This document shows, one piece after another, positions 50,679 to 59,037 of a DNA stretch of 64,000 nucleotides (the first letter of the stretch is position 1; the number at the start of each line of letters is the position of its first letter). The DNA is from Gemmatimonadaceae bacterium (lineage in GTDB: Bacteria; Gemmatimonadota; Gemmatimonadetes; Gemmatimonadales; Gemmatimonadaceae). Under the pieces are notes generated by a model. That model saw only the letters and a program-made list of their open reading frames with translations. It had not been told where the DNA came from and ran no database searches. The DNA lies in the NCBI GenBank assembly GCA_020851035.1, contig JADZDM010000020.1:1-64000 (forward strand), read 5' to 3'. The position numbers and the translations under genes are program-made.

Positions 50679-50892
50679 ATCGTCAACAGTGTTCACGCGG
50701 AATGCGCGGAAGCACGGAAGGCACTCCTCACCAGCCAGCACGGTCGCAGTTCGATGGAACAAGTCTGGAAGGAACTACGAGCCCGCACTCGCAGTTCCCA
50801 TGAATTCAAGCCTTCGAATGGGCAGAGATGTGGGCAGCACCGCTGCAGTCTTTCCGTGCTACCGCGCCCTCCGCGTGAACACTGTTAACGAT
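50679..50892. repeat. MITE-like element, family 3, copy A (214 bp)
   Basis: The left end (ATCGTCAACAGTGTTCACGC) and the reverse complement of the right end agree for about 40 bp, apart from a few mismatches. The ends carry GCGGAATGC-GCGGAAGCA-CGGAAGGCA words at 9-nt period. The right end stops 8 bp before the queA start codon, so any queA promoter must lie in or overlap the element. Copy B lies beyond queA at 51990. No protein and no obvious target duplication. Confidence 0.8.
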
Positions 50893-50900
50893 CCAGCCAC

Positions 50901-51950
50901 GTGAGCGACCGCAGGCCAGACGGCACGAAAGTCAGCGACTACGACTTCGCCCTGCCAGAGTGCCTGATCGCACAGGAGCCGATGGCCCGCCGCGACGAGA
51001 GCCGGCTGCTGGTCGTGCATCGTGCCACGGGCATCATCGAGCACCGACGGTTCCGCGACATCGTGGACTACGTCCCGGCCGGTGATGCGCTGGTGGTGAA
51101 CACGACGAAGGTGATCCGCGCGCGGCTGCTGGGCACGCGACCCAGCGGGGCGCCTGCGGAGGTGCTGCTGCTGAAGGCACTGGGTGACGATGTGTGGGAG
51201 GCGATGGTGCAGCCCGGGGCGAAGCTGCAGGCGGGCAAGATGGTGACGATCGGCGAGGGGTTCCACGTCGAGATGCTCGACGCCACCGATCGCGGCACCA
51301 GGCGCGTGCGGCTACACGCAACGATGGGCGCCGCCGCGGCGATCGAGCACTTCGGGCACATCCCCCTGCCGCCGTACATGACACGCGGCGACACGCCGAC
51401 GGATGCGATGCGCTACCAGACGGTGTACGCACACGAGGCGGGCTCGGTGGCGGCGCCGACGGCAGGGCTGCATTTCACCGACGCGGTGCTCGACGCGCTC
51501 TCGGCGAAGGGCGTGCGGCGCGCGGACGTGCTGCTGCACGTTGGCGCGGGCACCTTCCGGCCGATCAGCGTGGACGACCCGGCGGAGCATGTGATGCACG
51601 AGGAGTCGTACGACGTGTCGGCGGCGACGGCCGCGGTGCTGAACGAGGTGAAGCGCACCGGGCACGCGGTGTGGGCCGTGGGCACGACGTCCACGCGCAC
51701 CCTCGAGAGTGCGACCGATGCGCAGGGTCAGCTGGCGGCCTGCGCCGGTGACACCCGCATCTTCATCCATCCGCCGTACCGCTTCCGCATGGTGGATCAC
51801 CTCCTCACGAACTTCCACCTGCCGAAGTCCACGCTGGTGATGCTGGTGGCGGCGTTCGCGGGGTATGAGCTGACGATGCGGGCGTATCGCGAGGCGATCG
51901 AGGCGGAGTACCGGTTCTATTCGTACGGCGACGCGATGCTGATCGTCTGA
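50901..51950 (+). CDS. queA: S-adenosylmethionine:tRNA ribosyltransferase-isomerase
   Basis: 349 residues, makes epoxyqueuosine by transferring the ribosyl moiety of SAM to preQ1 in tRNA. The family hallmarks are present: DYDFALPECLIAQEP, NTTKVIRARLLG, HIPLPPYMTRGDT, TAGLHFT, LHVGAGTFRPI and TTSTRTLES with HPPYRFRMVDHLLTNFHLPKST. GTG start 8 bp after the inverted-repeat element, no Shine-Dalgarno sequence. It functions before tgt product maturation in the queuosine pathway; tgt follows after a second copy of the same element. Confidence 0.95.
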   Translation: MSDRRPDGTKVSDYDFALPECLIAQEPMARRDESRLLVVHRATGIIEHRRFRDIVDYVPAGDALVVNTTKVIRARLLGTRPSGAPAEVLLLKALGDDVWEAMVQPGAKLQAGKMVTIGEGFHVEMLDATDRGTRRVRLHATMGAAAAIEHFGHIPLPPYMTRGDTPTDAMRYQTVYAHEAGSVAAPTAGLHFTDAVLDALSAKGVRRADVLLHVGAGTFRPISVDDPAEHVMHEESYDVSAATAAVLNEVKRTGHAVWAVGTTSTRTLESATDAQGQLAACAGDTRIFIHPPYRFRMVDHLLTNFHLPKSTLVMLVAAFAGYELTMRAYREAIEAEYRFYSYGDAMLIV

Positions 51951-51989
51951 GTTCGGCTGCGCTTGCAAGCGCATCGTCGTCGGGCGGGC

Positions 51990-52202
51990 ATCGTCAACAG
52001 TGTTCGCGCGGAATGCACGGAAGCACGGAAGGCACTACTCACCAGCCGGCACCGCTCGGGTTCAATGGGACAAAGGGAAGAGGAAGTGCGAGCCCGCTCT
52101 CGCAGTTCCCTGACGTCTTGTCGATTCGAAGAATCACGGGGGCAGGTGACGCGGTAGTGCATTCCGTGCTTCCGCGCCCTCCGCGCGAACACTGTTGACG
52201 AT
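51990..52202. repeat. MITE-like element, family 3, copy B (213 bp)
   Basis: Terminal inverted repeats match copy A and extend about 55 bp here. The two copies agree at both ends and share internal words (CGAGCCCGC, CTCGCAGTTCCC) but differ elsewhere, so they are diverged copies in the same orientation. The 40-bp flank on each side is unrelated. It lies between queA and tgt. Confidence 0.8.
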
Positions 52203-52292
52203 GCCGACTCATCACCGACCAAAGCGCAGCGCACGACGCCAGGGAGCCGCTAGGTTTCAGGACGCAACCGATCCGAAACCAATGCCAGACCG

Positions 52293-53522
52293 ATGACAGA
52301 TTTCGCCTTCCGCACCTCGCACGACTCCGGCAGTGCCCGCCTGGGCTGGTTCACGACACCACACGGCGTGGTGGAGACCCCCGCGTTCATGCCCGTCGGC
52401 ACACACGGCACGATCAAGGGGCTGAGTGTCGGCGAGGTGAAGGAGGCAGGCGGGCAGATGATCCTGTCGAACGCCTACCACCTGTACCTGCGGCCGGGCG
52501 ACATGATGGTGCGCGCGCTGGGCGGGCTGCACGCCTTCACGCGCTGGGATGGGCCGATGCTGACCGACTCGGGCGGGTTCCAGGTGTTCTCGCTGTCGGG
52601 GCTGCGGAAGGTCCGCGAGGAGGGGGTGGAGTTCCAGAGCCACATCGACGGGTCGATCCACCAGTACACGCCCGAGGGCGTGATGCGGATCGAGCGGAAC
52701 ATCGGGGCGGACGTGATCATGCAGCTGGACGAGCTGATCGCGGGGCAGGCGGAGAGGGCGGCGAGCCGTGCGGCGATGGAGCGGAGCCTGCGGTGGCTGG
52801 ACCGGTGCCGGGTGGAGTTCGACCGGATTTCGCGCGAGGGTCGGGGGGCCCCCCCCCACTTCGAAGTTCCGGCCGGCGCCCCGCCCATGGCAACTCACGA
52901 TCCCGCCACCGACATCGTTCCACCGCGCCAGACCCTCTTCCCCATCATCCAGGGCGGCGTCCACCCCGAACTCCGCGTCGCCTCCGCCCGCGGCATCCTC
53001 GACCGCGGCCCCTGGGACGGCATCGCCATCGGCGGCCTCTCCGTCGGCGAGTCCAAGCCCGACATGTACGCCACCCTCGAGGTCGTGGACCCGGTCATCC
53101 CACGCACTCTCCCCCGCTACATGATGGGCGTCGGCTTCCCGGACGACCTCGTCGAGGCCGTCCGCCGCGGCGTCGACCTCTTCGACTGCGTTGCCCCCAC
53201 CCGCATGGGCCGCAACGGCACCGCCTTCACCCCCGACGGCAAGGTCCAGGTCCGCAAGAGCACCTTCCGCCACGACCGGCGCCCCCTCGTCGAGGGGTGC
53301 CCCTGCCAGTGCTGCCAGCACTACGACCGCGCCTACCTGCGGCACCTCTTCGTCAGCGAGGAGATGCTCGGCCTCCGCCTGCTGTCGCTCCACAACGTGT
53401 CGTACCTCATCACGCTCATGGCCGACGCCCGCGCCGCCCTGCGCGCCGGCACCTTCGCGTCATGGAGCGCCGACTGGCTCACCCGGTACCGGGCGGCCGA
53501 CCTCCCTGCCACCCGCGCCTGA
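52293..53522 (+). CDS. tgt: tRNA-guanine(34) transglycosylase (mosaic gene)
   Basis: 409 residues, exchanges guanine-34 for preQ1 in tRNA. Core motifs: LSNAYHLYLRPG, DSGGFQVFSLS with the first catalytic Asp, IIQGGVHPELR, GIAIGGLSVGE, DCVAPTRMGRNG with the nucleophile Asp, and the zinc site CPCQCC with a following His. About 30 extra residues (near 190-215, GRGAPPHFEVPAGAPP onward) precede LFPIIQGG compared with E. coli Tgt (375 aa). Codon usage changes sharply at this insertion, which begins with a G6C9 tract. A TAGGTT box lies at 52249. Convergent with the DedA-like gene, 2 bp away. Confidence 0.95.
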   Translation: MTDFAFRTSHDSGSARLGWFTTPHGVVETPAFMPVGTHGTIKGLSVGEVKEAGGQMILSNAYHLYLRPGDMMVRALGGLHAFTRWDGPMLTDSGGFQVFSLSGLRKVREEGVEFQSHIDGSIHQYTPEGVMRIERNIGADVIMQLDELIAGQAERAASRAAMERSLRWLDRCRVEFDRISREGRGAPPHFEVPAGAPPMATHDPATDIVPPRQTLFPIIQGGVHPELRVASARGILDRGPWDGIAIGGLSVGESKPDMYATLEVVDPVIPRTLPRYMMGVGFPDDLVEAVRRGVDLFDCVAPTRMGRNGTAFTPDGKVQVRKSTFRHDRRPLVEGCPCQCCQHYDRAYLRHLFVSEEMLGLRLLSLHNVSYLITLMADARAALRAGTFASWSADWLTRYRAADLPATRA

Positions 53523-53524
53523 CG

Positions 53525-54058
53525 TCACGGCACCAGCCACGGCACCAGCTGCGGGACCAGCGCGACGGCGCTGAACCGGATCGCGCGTCCCGCGAACGCG
53601 GTCAGCAGGAACAGCCCGACCGGTGCGCGCACGATGCCGGCACCGATGACCGTGAGGTGGAAGGGTGGCAGGCTCACCAGCGCGCTGCTGAGCAGGGTTG
53701 CACCGCTGAGTCGCGGATGCCGGCGGGCCACGGCGGCCGAGGTGTCCACCTGCCGCCGAAGCCACGCGTTCGTCACCCGGCCATGCTGCGTGCCAAGCCA
53801 GTACCAGAGCAGCTTGCCGAGCACGTGCCCGAACGCGTTGAGTAAGACCAGCGGCACCACGAGCGCCGGCGGTTGCACGGTGGCGAGCACCAGCACCGCC
53901 GCCTCGGCGGCCCCGATCGGGACCGCACCGAGCAGCCAGCCCAGTCCGAAGGCCGAGGCCATCGCGGCGCCGGGCGACGGGAATGCCGCGATCGCGTGCC
54001 CGAAGATGCGAAGCGGCTCGAGCCCGGTGTCAGGAAGGATCACGGTGGCGAGCCTCAC
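53525..54058 (-). CDS. DedA/VTT-family (YqaA-like) membrane protein
   Basis: 177 residues with four to five membrane segments: LGWLLGAVPIGAAEAAVLVLA, LVVPLVLLNAFGHVLGKLLWYWLG and LTVIGAGIVRAPVGLFLL. The central GHVLGKLLWYWLG and the reentrant-helix character match the VTT/SNARE-associated (DedA) family, whose members act as lipid scramblases or flippases. The GTG at 54058 follows a GGAG site by 4 bases. Convergent with tgt. Confidence 0.65.
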   Translation of the reverse strand: MRLATVILPDTGLEPLRIFGHAIAAFPSPGAAMASAFGLGWLLGAVPIGAAEAAVLVLATVQPPALVVPLVLLNAFGHVLGKLLWYWLGTQHGRVTNAWLRRQVDTSAAVARRHPRLSGATLLSSALVSLPPFHLTVIGAGIVRAPVGLFLLTAFAGRAIRFSAVALVPQLVPWLVP

Positions 54059-54198
54059 GAGTCTCCGCGGGTGAGGATGGGTGGGACGCGACGCGGCGCG
54101 GCGGAAGTTACCGCGCCTGTCCACCGCCATGGACGAACAGGTCAGCCGCGGCCGCGAAACCCGCCCACCCGGATGCGGGGACTGCGCCCGGCACCAAC

Positions 54199-54204
54199 TA
54201 TCTT
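54199..54204 (+). promoter_or_regulatory. -10 box (TATCTT) upstream of yajC
   Basis: TATCTT ends six bases before an ATG at 54211 that opens a 22-codon frame leading directly into yajC. Confidence 0.45.
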
Positions 54205-54210
54205 GTGGGG

Positions 54211-54279
54211 ATGACCCGCGCCGGTACGCGCGCCCCCGCGCGCCGTCCGCCGGACCACCGACCCCAGCCGCTCACCTGA
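54211..54279 (+). CDS. Putative 22-residue leader peptide coupled to yajC
   Basis: Short frame MTRAGTRAPARRPPDHRPQP plus two residues, beginning six bases after a TATCTT box and ending in TGATG, which contains the yajC start codon. The spacing suggests a leaderless message whose first cistron is this Arg/Pro-rich peptide, coupling translation to yajC. Low complexity and chance are real alternatives. Confidence 0.35.
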   Translation: MTRAGTRAPARRPPDHRPQPLT

Positions 54280-54641
54280 TGACCTCCCTGCCGCTCCCGA
54301 CCCTCGCCATCCTCCAGCTCCCCGGCGGACAGTCGCTCGTCGCGCCGCTGCTCATGTACGGCGGCATCTTCGCGATCTTCTACTTCCTGCTCATCCGCCC
54401 GCAGCAGCAGCAGCGGAAGAAGCACGAGTCGGCCGTCCTGCAGCTCAAGAAGGGCGACCGCGTCGTGACCGCCGGCGGGATCATCGGCGAGGTGCAGCAC
54501 ATCAAGGCCGCCGCCACCCCGTCGCCCGAGGACGAGGTCACCGTCAAGAGCGGCGAGTCACGCCTCGTCGTCGAGCGCGGCCGCATCGCCAAGATCTTCT
54601 CCGCCACCGGTGCCGCCACCAGCGCGGACAAGGTCGCCTGA
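54279..54641 (+). CDS. yajC: Preprotein translocase subunit YajC
   Basis: 120 residues, small SecDF-associated inner-membrane protein. One N-terminal membrane helix (about 22-40, LLMYGGIFAIFYFLLIRP) followed by the family QQQQRKK, LKKGDRVVTAGGIIGEV and VERGRIAKI segments. The start is fixed by the TGATG overlap with the upstream peptide. It overlaps def by one base (TGATG). secD and secF are not in this window. Confidence 0.92.
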   Translation: MTSLPLPTLAILQLPGGQSLVAPLLMYGGIFAIFYFLLIRPQQQQRKKHESAVLQLKKGDRVVTAGGIIGEVQHIKAAATPSPEDEVTVKSGESRLVVERGRIAKIFSATGAATSADKVA

Positions 54642-55231
54642 TGGCCGTGCTCGACATCCAGGTGCTGGGCAGCCCGATCCTCCGCCGCGAGACGCAGCCC
54701 GTGCAGCAGATGACCCCCGAACTGCGCAAGCTCGTCTCGGACATGTTCGACACCATGTACGCCGCCCGCGGCATCGGCCTCGCCGCCCCGCAGGTCGGAC
54801 GCAGCGAACGCATCGCCGTCGTGGACCTCGAGAAGAATCCGATCACCCTCATCAACCCGGTCGTCACCACCCGCGCCGGACGCAGCAGGCGCGAAGAGGG
54901 ATGCCTCTCCATCCCAGACATCCACTACGAAGTCGAGCGCGCCGCACGCGTCACCGTGCAGGCCCTCGACATCGACATGCAGCCGATCACGCTCGAAGGC
55001 ACCGACCTGTTCAGCGCCTGCCTGCAGCACGAGATCGACCACCTGCACGGCAAGCTGTTCCTGGACTACCTCTCCATCCTCAAGCGCCGCCAGGCGATGC
55101 GCGAGTGGGACGAGCAGCGTGACGACTTCCCCGACTTCATCCGCCGCCTCACCCCCGACGTGATCGCACGGCTCAAGGCCGAGGACGAGGAAGCCGGCGA
55201 GTCGGAGCAGCATCACGCCGATTCGCTCTGA
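54641..55231 (+). CDS. def: Peptide deformylase
   Basis: 196 residues, removes formyl from nascent N-termini. All three motifs are present: GIGLAAPQVG (44-53), EEGCLSIP (85-92) with metal ligand Cys88, and QHEIDHLHG (129-137) with His130, Glu131 and His134. It is followed 24 bp later by fmt, the opposing formyltransferase, an ancient pairing. C-biased codon usage like yajC and the 3' half of tgt. Confidence 0.96.
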   Translation: MAVLDIQVLGSPILRRETQPVQQMTPELRKLVSDMFDTMYAARGIGLAAPQVGRSERIAVVDLEKNPITLINPVVTTRAGRSRREEGCLSIPDIHYEVERAARVTVQALDIDMQPITLEGTDLFSACLQHEIDHLHGKLFLDYLSILKRRQAMREWDEQRDDFPDFIRRLTPDVIARLKAEDEEAGESEQHHADSL

Positions 55232-55255
55232 CCTCGACACGCCGGAACTGACCAC

Positions 55256-56203
55256 GTGCGCATCCTCTTCTGGGGCACCCCCGAATTCGCCGTGCCGCCC
55301 CTCGAGGCGCTGCTCGGTGAAGGATTCGACGTTGTCGGCGTCGTCACCCAGCCCGACCGGCCGGTGGGCCGCACGCGCACCCTGACGCCGCCGCCGGTGA
55401 AGGAGGTCGCGCTGCGAGAGGGGCTGCCCGTGCTGCAGCCGGAACGGCCGCGCGGCGAAGCGTTCCTCGCCGAGCTGACGGCACTCGGCGCGGACCTGAA
55501 CGTCGTCGTCGCCTACGGGCACATCCTGCCCGCCGACGTGATCGAGTACCCGCCGCGCGGCACCATCAACATCCACGCCTCGCTGCTGCCCGAACTCCGC
55601 GGTGCCGCGCCGATCGAGACCGCCATCCGCCGCGGCCACACCGAGACCGGTGTGACGATCATGCGGATGGTGCTGGCGATGGACGCCGGCCCGATCCTGC
55701 ACGTTGCGCGCGTCCCGATCCTCGCCGACGAGACCGGCGGCGAGCTCCGCAACCGGCTCGCCGAGGTCGGCGCGCAGGCGCTGATCGAGGCGCTCGCGCT
55801 GCTGGAGATGGACCGGCTGCCGGACATCGAGCAGGACCACGACCGCGCCACCTTCGCCCCCAAGATCGGGCGCGAGGACGCGCGCATCGACTGGGCGCAG
55901 CCGGCCCCCGTCGTGGCGAACCTCATCCGCGCCTACGACCCGAAGCCCGGCGCGTTCACCACCCACGGCGGCGGTGACGTGAAGTGCTTCGGCGTGCGGC
56001 CGTCACACATGCACACCCATGTGGACGCCCCAGGCACCGTCATCGCCGTCGACGGCGACGGCCTGCTCGTCGCCTGCGGCGAAGGCACGGTGCGCATCGC
56101 CGACGTGCACCCGGCGGGGAAGCGACGCCAGGCAGCGCGGGAATGGGCCGCCGGCCGCGGCGTGGCGATCAATGACGTGCTCGGGCTGGTGAGTCAGGCG
56201 TGA
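55256..56203 (+). CDS. fmt: Methionyl-tRNA formyltransferase
   Basis: 315 residues, formylates initiator Met-tRNA using 10-formyl-THF. N-terminal RILFWGTPEFAVPPL, formyl-folate site VVVAYGHILP and NIHASLLPELRGAAPIE with catalytic Asn-His, and TGVTIM. The C-terminal OB-like domain begins near residue 205. GTG start; overlaps the next gene by 4 bp. Part of the def-fmt-ThiE-like-rsmB-PASTA block. Confidence 0.96.
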   Translation: MRILFWGTPEFAVPPLEALLGEGFDVVGVVTQPDRPVGRTRTLTPPPVKEVALREGLPVLQPERPRGEAFLAELTALGADLNVVVAYGHILPADVIEYPPRGTINIHASLLPELRGAAPIETAIRRGHTETGVTIMRMVLAMDAGPILHVARVPILADETGGELRNRLAEVGAQALIEALALLEMDRLPDIEQDHDRATFAPKIGREDARIDWAQPAPVVANLIRAYDPKPGAFTTHGGGDVKCFGVRPSHMHTHVDAPGTVIAVDGDGLLVACGEGTVRIADVHPAGKRRQAAREWAAGRGVAINDVLGLVSQA

Positions 56204-56832
56204 CACGCGGGACCGTCCCGTCGCTGCACGCGCTCACGACGGACGTCATCCTGGCCGATCCGGGGTTCGTGGCATCCGCCCACGCGCTGATGCACGCCTG
56301 TGATGCCCGCGTCGCCATTCACCTCCGCGCCACCGCGGTGACGGCGCACCGCCTGCTCGAACTCGCGCTGGAGCTGCGCGTGGTGGCCGAGCGCACCGGG
56401 AGCTGGGTGCTCGTGCACGACCGGCTGGATGTGGCGATGGTCGCCGGCGTCACCGGGGCGCAGCTCACCTCGCGCTCCCTCTCGCTCGCGGATGCACGCC
56501 GCATCGCCCCCGCCCTCGCCCTTGGCGCCAGCGTGCACGAGTCGGCCGACGCCTGGGTCACCGCGCAGAGCGGCGCCACCTTCCTCGTCGCGGGCCACCG
56601 TGACGACGGGGCGCGGATGGCGACGGATCAGGTGACGTTCGTGTCGGAAATCGTCGAGGCAGCGGACGGCTGCCCCGTCATCGCGGTCGGCGGCATGACG
56701 CCGGAGCGCGCCAGCAGCATCGGCCGGACCGGCGCGGCGGGGATCGCGGCCATGCGCGGCATCTGGTTCGACGATGCTCCCAGGGCAGCCCGTCGCTATC
56801 TTGCGGCGTATGACGAGGGATTCCGCGGGTGA
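56200..56832 (+). CDS. ThiE/TenI-like thiamine phosphate synthase family protein
   Basis: 210 residues, TIM barrel of the ThiE/TenI family. The C-terminal PVIAVGGMTPERASSIGRTGAAGIAAMRGIW is the phosphate-binding end of the barrel. The N-terminal half retains ILADPGFVASAHAL but the ThiE pyrophosphate residues (QLR-K and DR..L.) are weak, so it may be a TenI-type aminohydrolase or a degenerate ThiE. Overlaps fmt by 4 bp and the rsmB start by 23 bp. Confidence 0.7.
   Translation: MTRGTVPSLHALTTDVILADPGFVASAHALMHACDARVAIHLRATAVTAHRLLELALELRVVAERTGSWVLVHDRLDVAMVAGVTGAQLTSRSLSLADARRIAPALALGASVHESADAWVTAQSGATFLVAGHRDDGARMATDQVTFVSEIVEAADGCPVIAVGGMTPERASSIGRTGAAGIAAMRGIWFDDAPRAARRYLAAYDEGFRG
56797..56802 (+). 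promoter_or_regulatory. Candidate -10 box (TATCTT) of rsmB inside the ThiE-like gene
   Basis: TATCTT ends seven bases before the ATG at 56810, within the 3' end of the preceding gene. Confidence 0.4.
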
Positions 56833-58207
56833 GGCTCCTGTGACGCTCGCGGCGGCCCCGGCCCGCGGCACGCTGATCACCGAATCGCGCATCGCTGCGG
56901 CGGAGATCCTCGCCGCGCTGCGCGGCGGCACGCTGCTCGACGCCGCCTTCGAGCGCACCACCACCGCCCTCGACCCACGCGACCGCCGCTGGGTGCAGGA
57001 ACTGGTGTACGGACTGTTGCGCTCGCGCGGCTGGATGGACGCGATCCTCGCCCCACGCATCACCGGTGGCCTGGCGCGCCTCGACGCCGACCTCGGCGAC
57101 CTCCTGCGACTTGGCAGCTACCAGCTCCTCGCCATGGGCAGCGTGCCGGCATACGCCGCCATCGCGCAGACCGTCGAGCTGGCGAAGCGGCGGCACGGGA
57201 TCGGCGCCAGCAAGCTGGTGAACGCCGTCCTCCGGCGCATCGATCGTGAGCGGGAGCAGCCCGCCGTCGCCACGGCCGAGGGTGCGGCAGCGGCGCTGGA
57301 CCGGCACCACGACCAGGACGAACGCCTCGCCATCCGGAGCAGCCATCCGCGCTGGCTCCTCGAACGCTGGATCGCCCAGTTCGGGCGCGAGGCCACGGAG
57401 CGGCTCACCGCGCACAACAACACGGAGGCACCGATCATCGTGCGGCCGTTCGGCATCACGGTGGATGCCCTGCGTGCGATGCTCGAGGAGCGCGACGTCG
57501 TCACCACCGCGCCGGCGCTGCTCGACGACGGGCTGCAGCTCCCGGCCGGCGTGTCGCTCACGCAGCTGGGCGCCTTCCAGCGCGGGCAGCTGTTCGTGCA
57601 GGATGCCGGCAGTGCGCTGGTGGTGCAGTACGCACACATCCCGCCAGGCGCCGTCGCCGCCGACCTCTGTGCCGCGCCGGGCGGCAAGACGCTCGCCCTG
57701 CATCGCGCCGGCGCCCAGGTCATCGCCAGCGACCGCTCCGCCGCCCGCCTGCAACGCCTGCACGCGAACCTGGACCGGATGCAGGTCACCGACGTGGATG
57801 TGCGCGAGATGGATGCGACCGCGCCCACCCTCGAACCCGTGGATGCGATCCTCGTGGACGTGCCCTGCACCGGCACCGGCACCTTCCGCCGGCACCCCGA
57901 CGCACGCTGGCGGCTGCGCGTGAGCGACATCGCCCTCCTGCCGGTGCTGCAGCGTGACATCCTCGCGGCCGCCAGCAGCAGCGTGAAGCCGGGGGGGCTG
58001 CTGGTCTACAGCACCTGCTCGCTGGAGCGTGAGGAGAACGAGGCCGTGGTGCACGACTTCCTCGCCGACGACGACGCCTTCGTGCTCGAGCCACCGCCGG
58101 CGGGCACCGTGCCCGCCAGTGTGCTCGACGGCGGCATGTTGCGCGTGCTGCCGCAGGAACACGGCGTGGATGGCGCGTTCGCGGCCCGGCTGCGGCGGGT
58201 GCGGTGA
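56810..58207 (+). CDS. rsmB: 16S rRNA (cytosine-967-C5) methyltransferase RsmB
   Basis: 465 residues: N-terminal NusB-like helical domain (about 15-160, with RRWVQELVYGLLR) and a C-terminal SAM methyltransferase with AAPGGKTLAL, the PCTGTGTFRRHP motif (catalytic region Cys) and YSTCSLEREENE with the nucleophilic Cys. The ATG at 56810 is preferred because of the TATCTT box; an upstream in-frame start at 56774 would add 12 residues. Overlaps the PASTA gene by 4 bp. Confidence 0.92.
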   Translation: MTRDSAGEAPVTLAAAPARGTLITESRIAAAEILAALRGGTLLDAAFERTTTALDPRDRRWVQELVYGLLRSRGWMDAILAPRITGGLARLDADLGDLLRLGSYQLLAMGSVPAYAAIAQTVELAKRRHGIGASKLVNAVLRRIDREREQPAVATAEGAAAALDRHHDQDERLAIRSSHPRWLLERWIAQFGREATERLTAHNNTEAPIIVRPFGITVDALRAMLEERDVVTTAPALLDDGLQLPAGVSLTQLGAFQRGQLFVQDAGSALVVQYAHIPPGAVAADLCAAPGGKTLALHRAGAQVIASDRSAARLQRLHANLDRMQVTDVDVREMDATAPTLEPVDAILVDVPCTGTGTFRRHPDARWRLRVSDIALLPVLQRDILAAASSSVKPGGLLVYSTCSLEREENEAVVHDFLADDDAFVLEPPPAGTVPASVLDGGMLRVLPQEHGVDGAFAARLRRVR

Positions 58208-58995
58208 GTCCGACCGTCGTGGCGGGACGCGACCGGCGCGGGGGCACGCTCCGCCAGCGACTGGCGCGGCGTCCGTTCCTCACGACGGGGATCGCCGGCT
58301 TCGTGCTCGGCTTCATCGCCGTGGCGCTCTACCTCGTGCCCGGCGCGATGGCGCGGAGCGCCTCCGCGGTGCCGAACGTGGTCGGCCTGCTGTACAACGA
58401 CGCGGCGGCCCGCCTCACGGCGGCCGGCTTCTCGGTGAAGATCGGCGAGTCGCTGAACCACGCCACCGCCCCGCGCAACTCGGTGCTGGGGCAGAACCCG
58501 GCGCCGGGCGTCAAGTCGCTCAAGGGCAACGAGGTGGTGCTCGACATCTCCCTCGGTGCGAAGCGCGGCACCGTGCCGAACGTGATCGGGTTGTCGCGCA
58601 GCGACGCCATCACGGAGATCGAGGCGGCCGGGTTCGACACGCCGCGCGAGTTCATCGAGAAGCTCGACCAGCACCCCCGCGGCGAGGTGCTGGCCACGCT
58701 GCCGCGCGGGGGCGCGACGGTGCCGCAACCATCCACGGTGCGCCTCACGGTCAGCGCCGGCCCGGATGCCATCGGCGTTCCCTCCCTCGTCGGCATGCCG
58801 GTGGAGGACGCACTGGCGCTCCTCGGCCAGCTCGGCCTGACCCCCGGTGCCACCCGCACCGACAGCAGCAGTTCGCAGCCTGACGGCTTCGTGAGCGCAC
58901 AGCGACCCGGGGCCAGCGCGCCGATCGTGCCCGGTGGCACGGTGACGCTCACCGTGTCGCACCCACGCGCGCCGCGCGACAGCGTTGCACCCTGA
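58204..58995 (+). CDS. Membrane-anchored protein with three PASTA domains
   Basis: 263 residues: short basic cytoplasmic tail, one membrane helix (about 24-50) and three PASTA domains (about 52-118, 119-185, 186-251), each beginning with a VPNVVG/VPSLVG-type motif. PASTA domains bind muropeptides or beta-lactams and normally sit on PrkC-type kinases or PBPs. No kinase or transpeptidase domain is attached. It is translationally coupled to rsmB and followed 48 bp later by rpe, the chromosomal position of prkC in Firmicutes. Probable peptidoglycan sensor or cell-wall adaptor. Confidence 0.85.
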   Translation: MSPTVVAGRDRRGGTLRQRLARRPFLTTGIAGFVLGFIAVALYLVPGAMARSASAVPNVVGLLYNDAAARLTAAGFSVKIGESLNHATAPRNSVLGQNPAPGVKSLKGNEVVLDISLGAKRGTVPNVIGLSRSDAITEIEAAGFDTPREFIEKLDQHPRGEVLATLPRGGATVPQPSTVRLTVSAGPDAIGVPSLVGMPVEDALALLGQLGLTPGATRTDSSSSQPDGFVSAQRPGASAPIVPGGTVTLTVSHPRAPRDSVAP

Positions 58996-59031
58996 CGCCA
59001 GACGACCCACGGCAGCCGCCACGGGCACCGC

Positions 59032-59037
59032 TATCTT
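59032..59037 (+). promoter_or_regulatory. -10 box (TATCTT) of rpe, likely leaderless
   Basis: TATCTT ends six bases before the rpe ATG at 59044; no ribosome-binding site between them. Confidence 0.5.

Noticed and set aside
50661-52292. Composite transposon with a transposase
   Set aside because: The two inverted-repeat elements contain no coding sequence and the gene between them is queA, so only a MITE-like call is supported.
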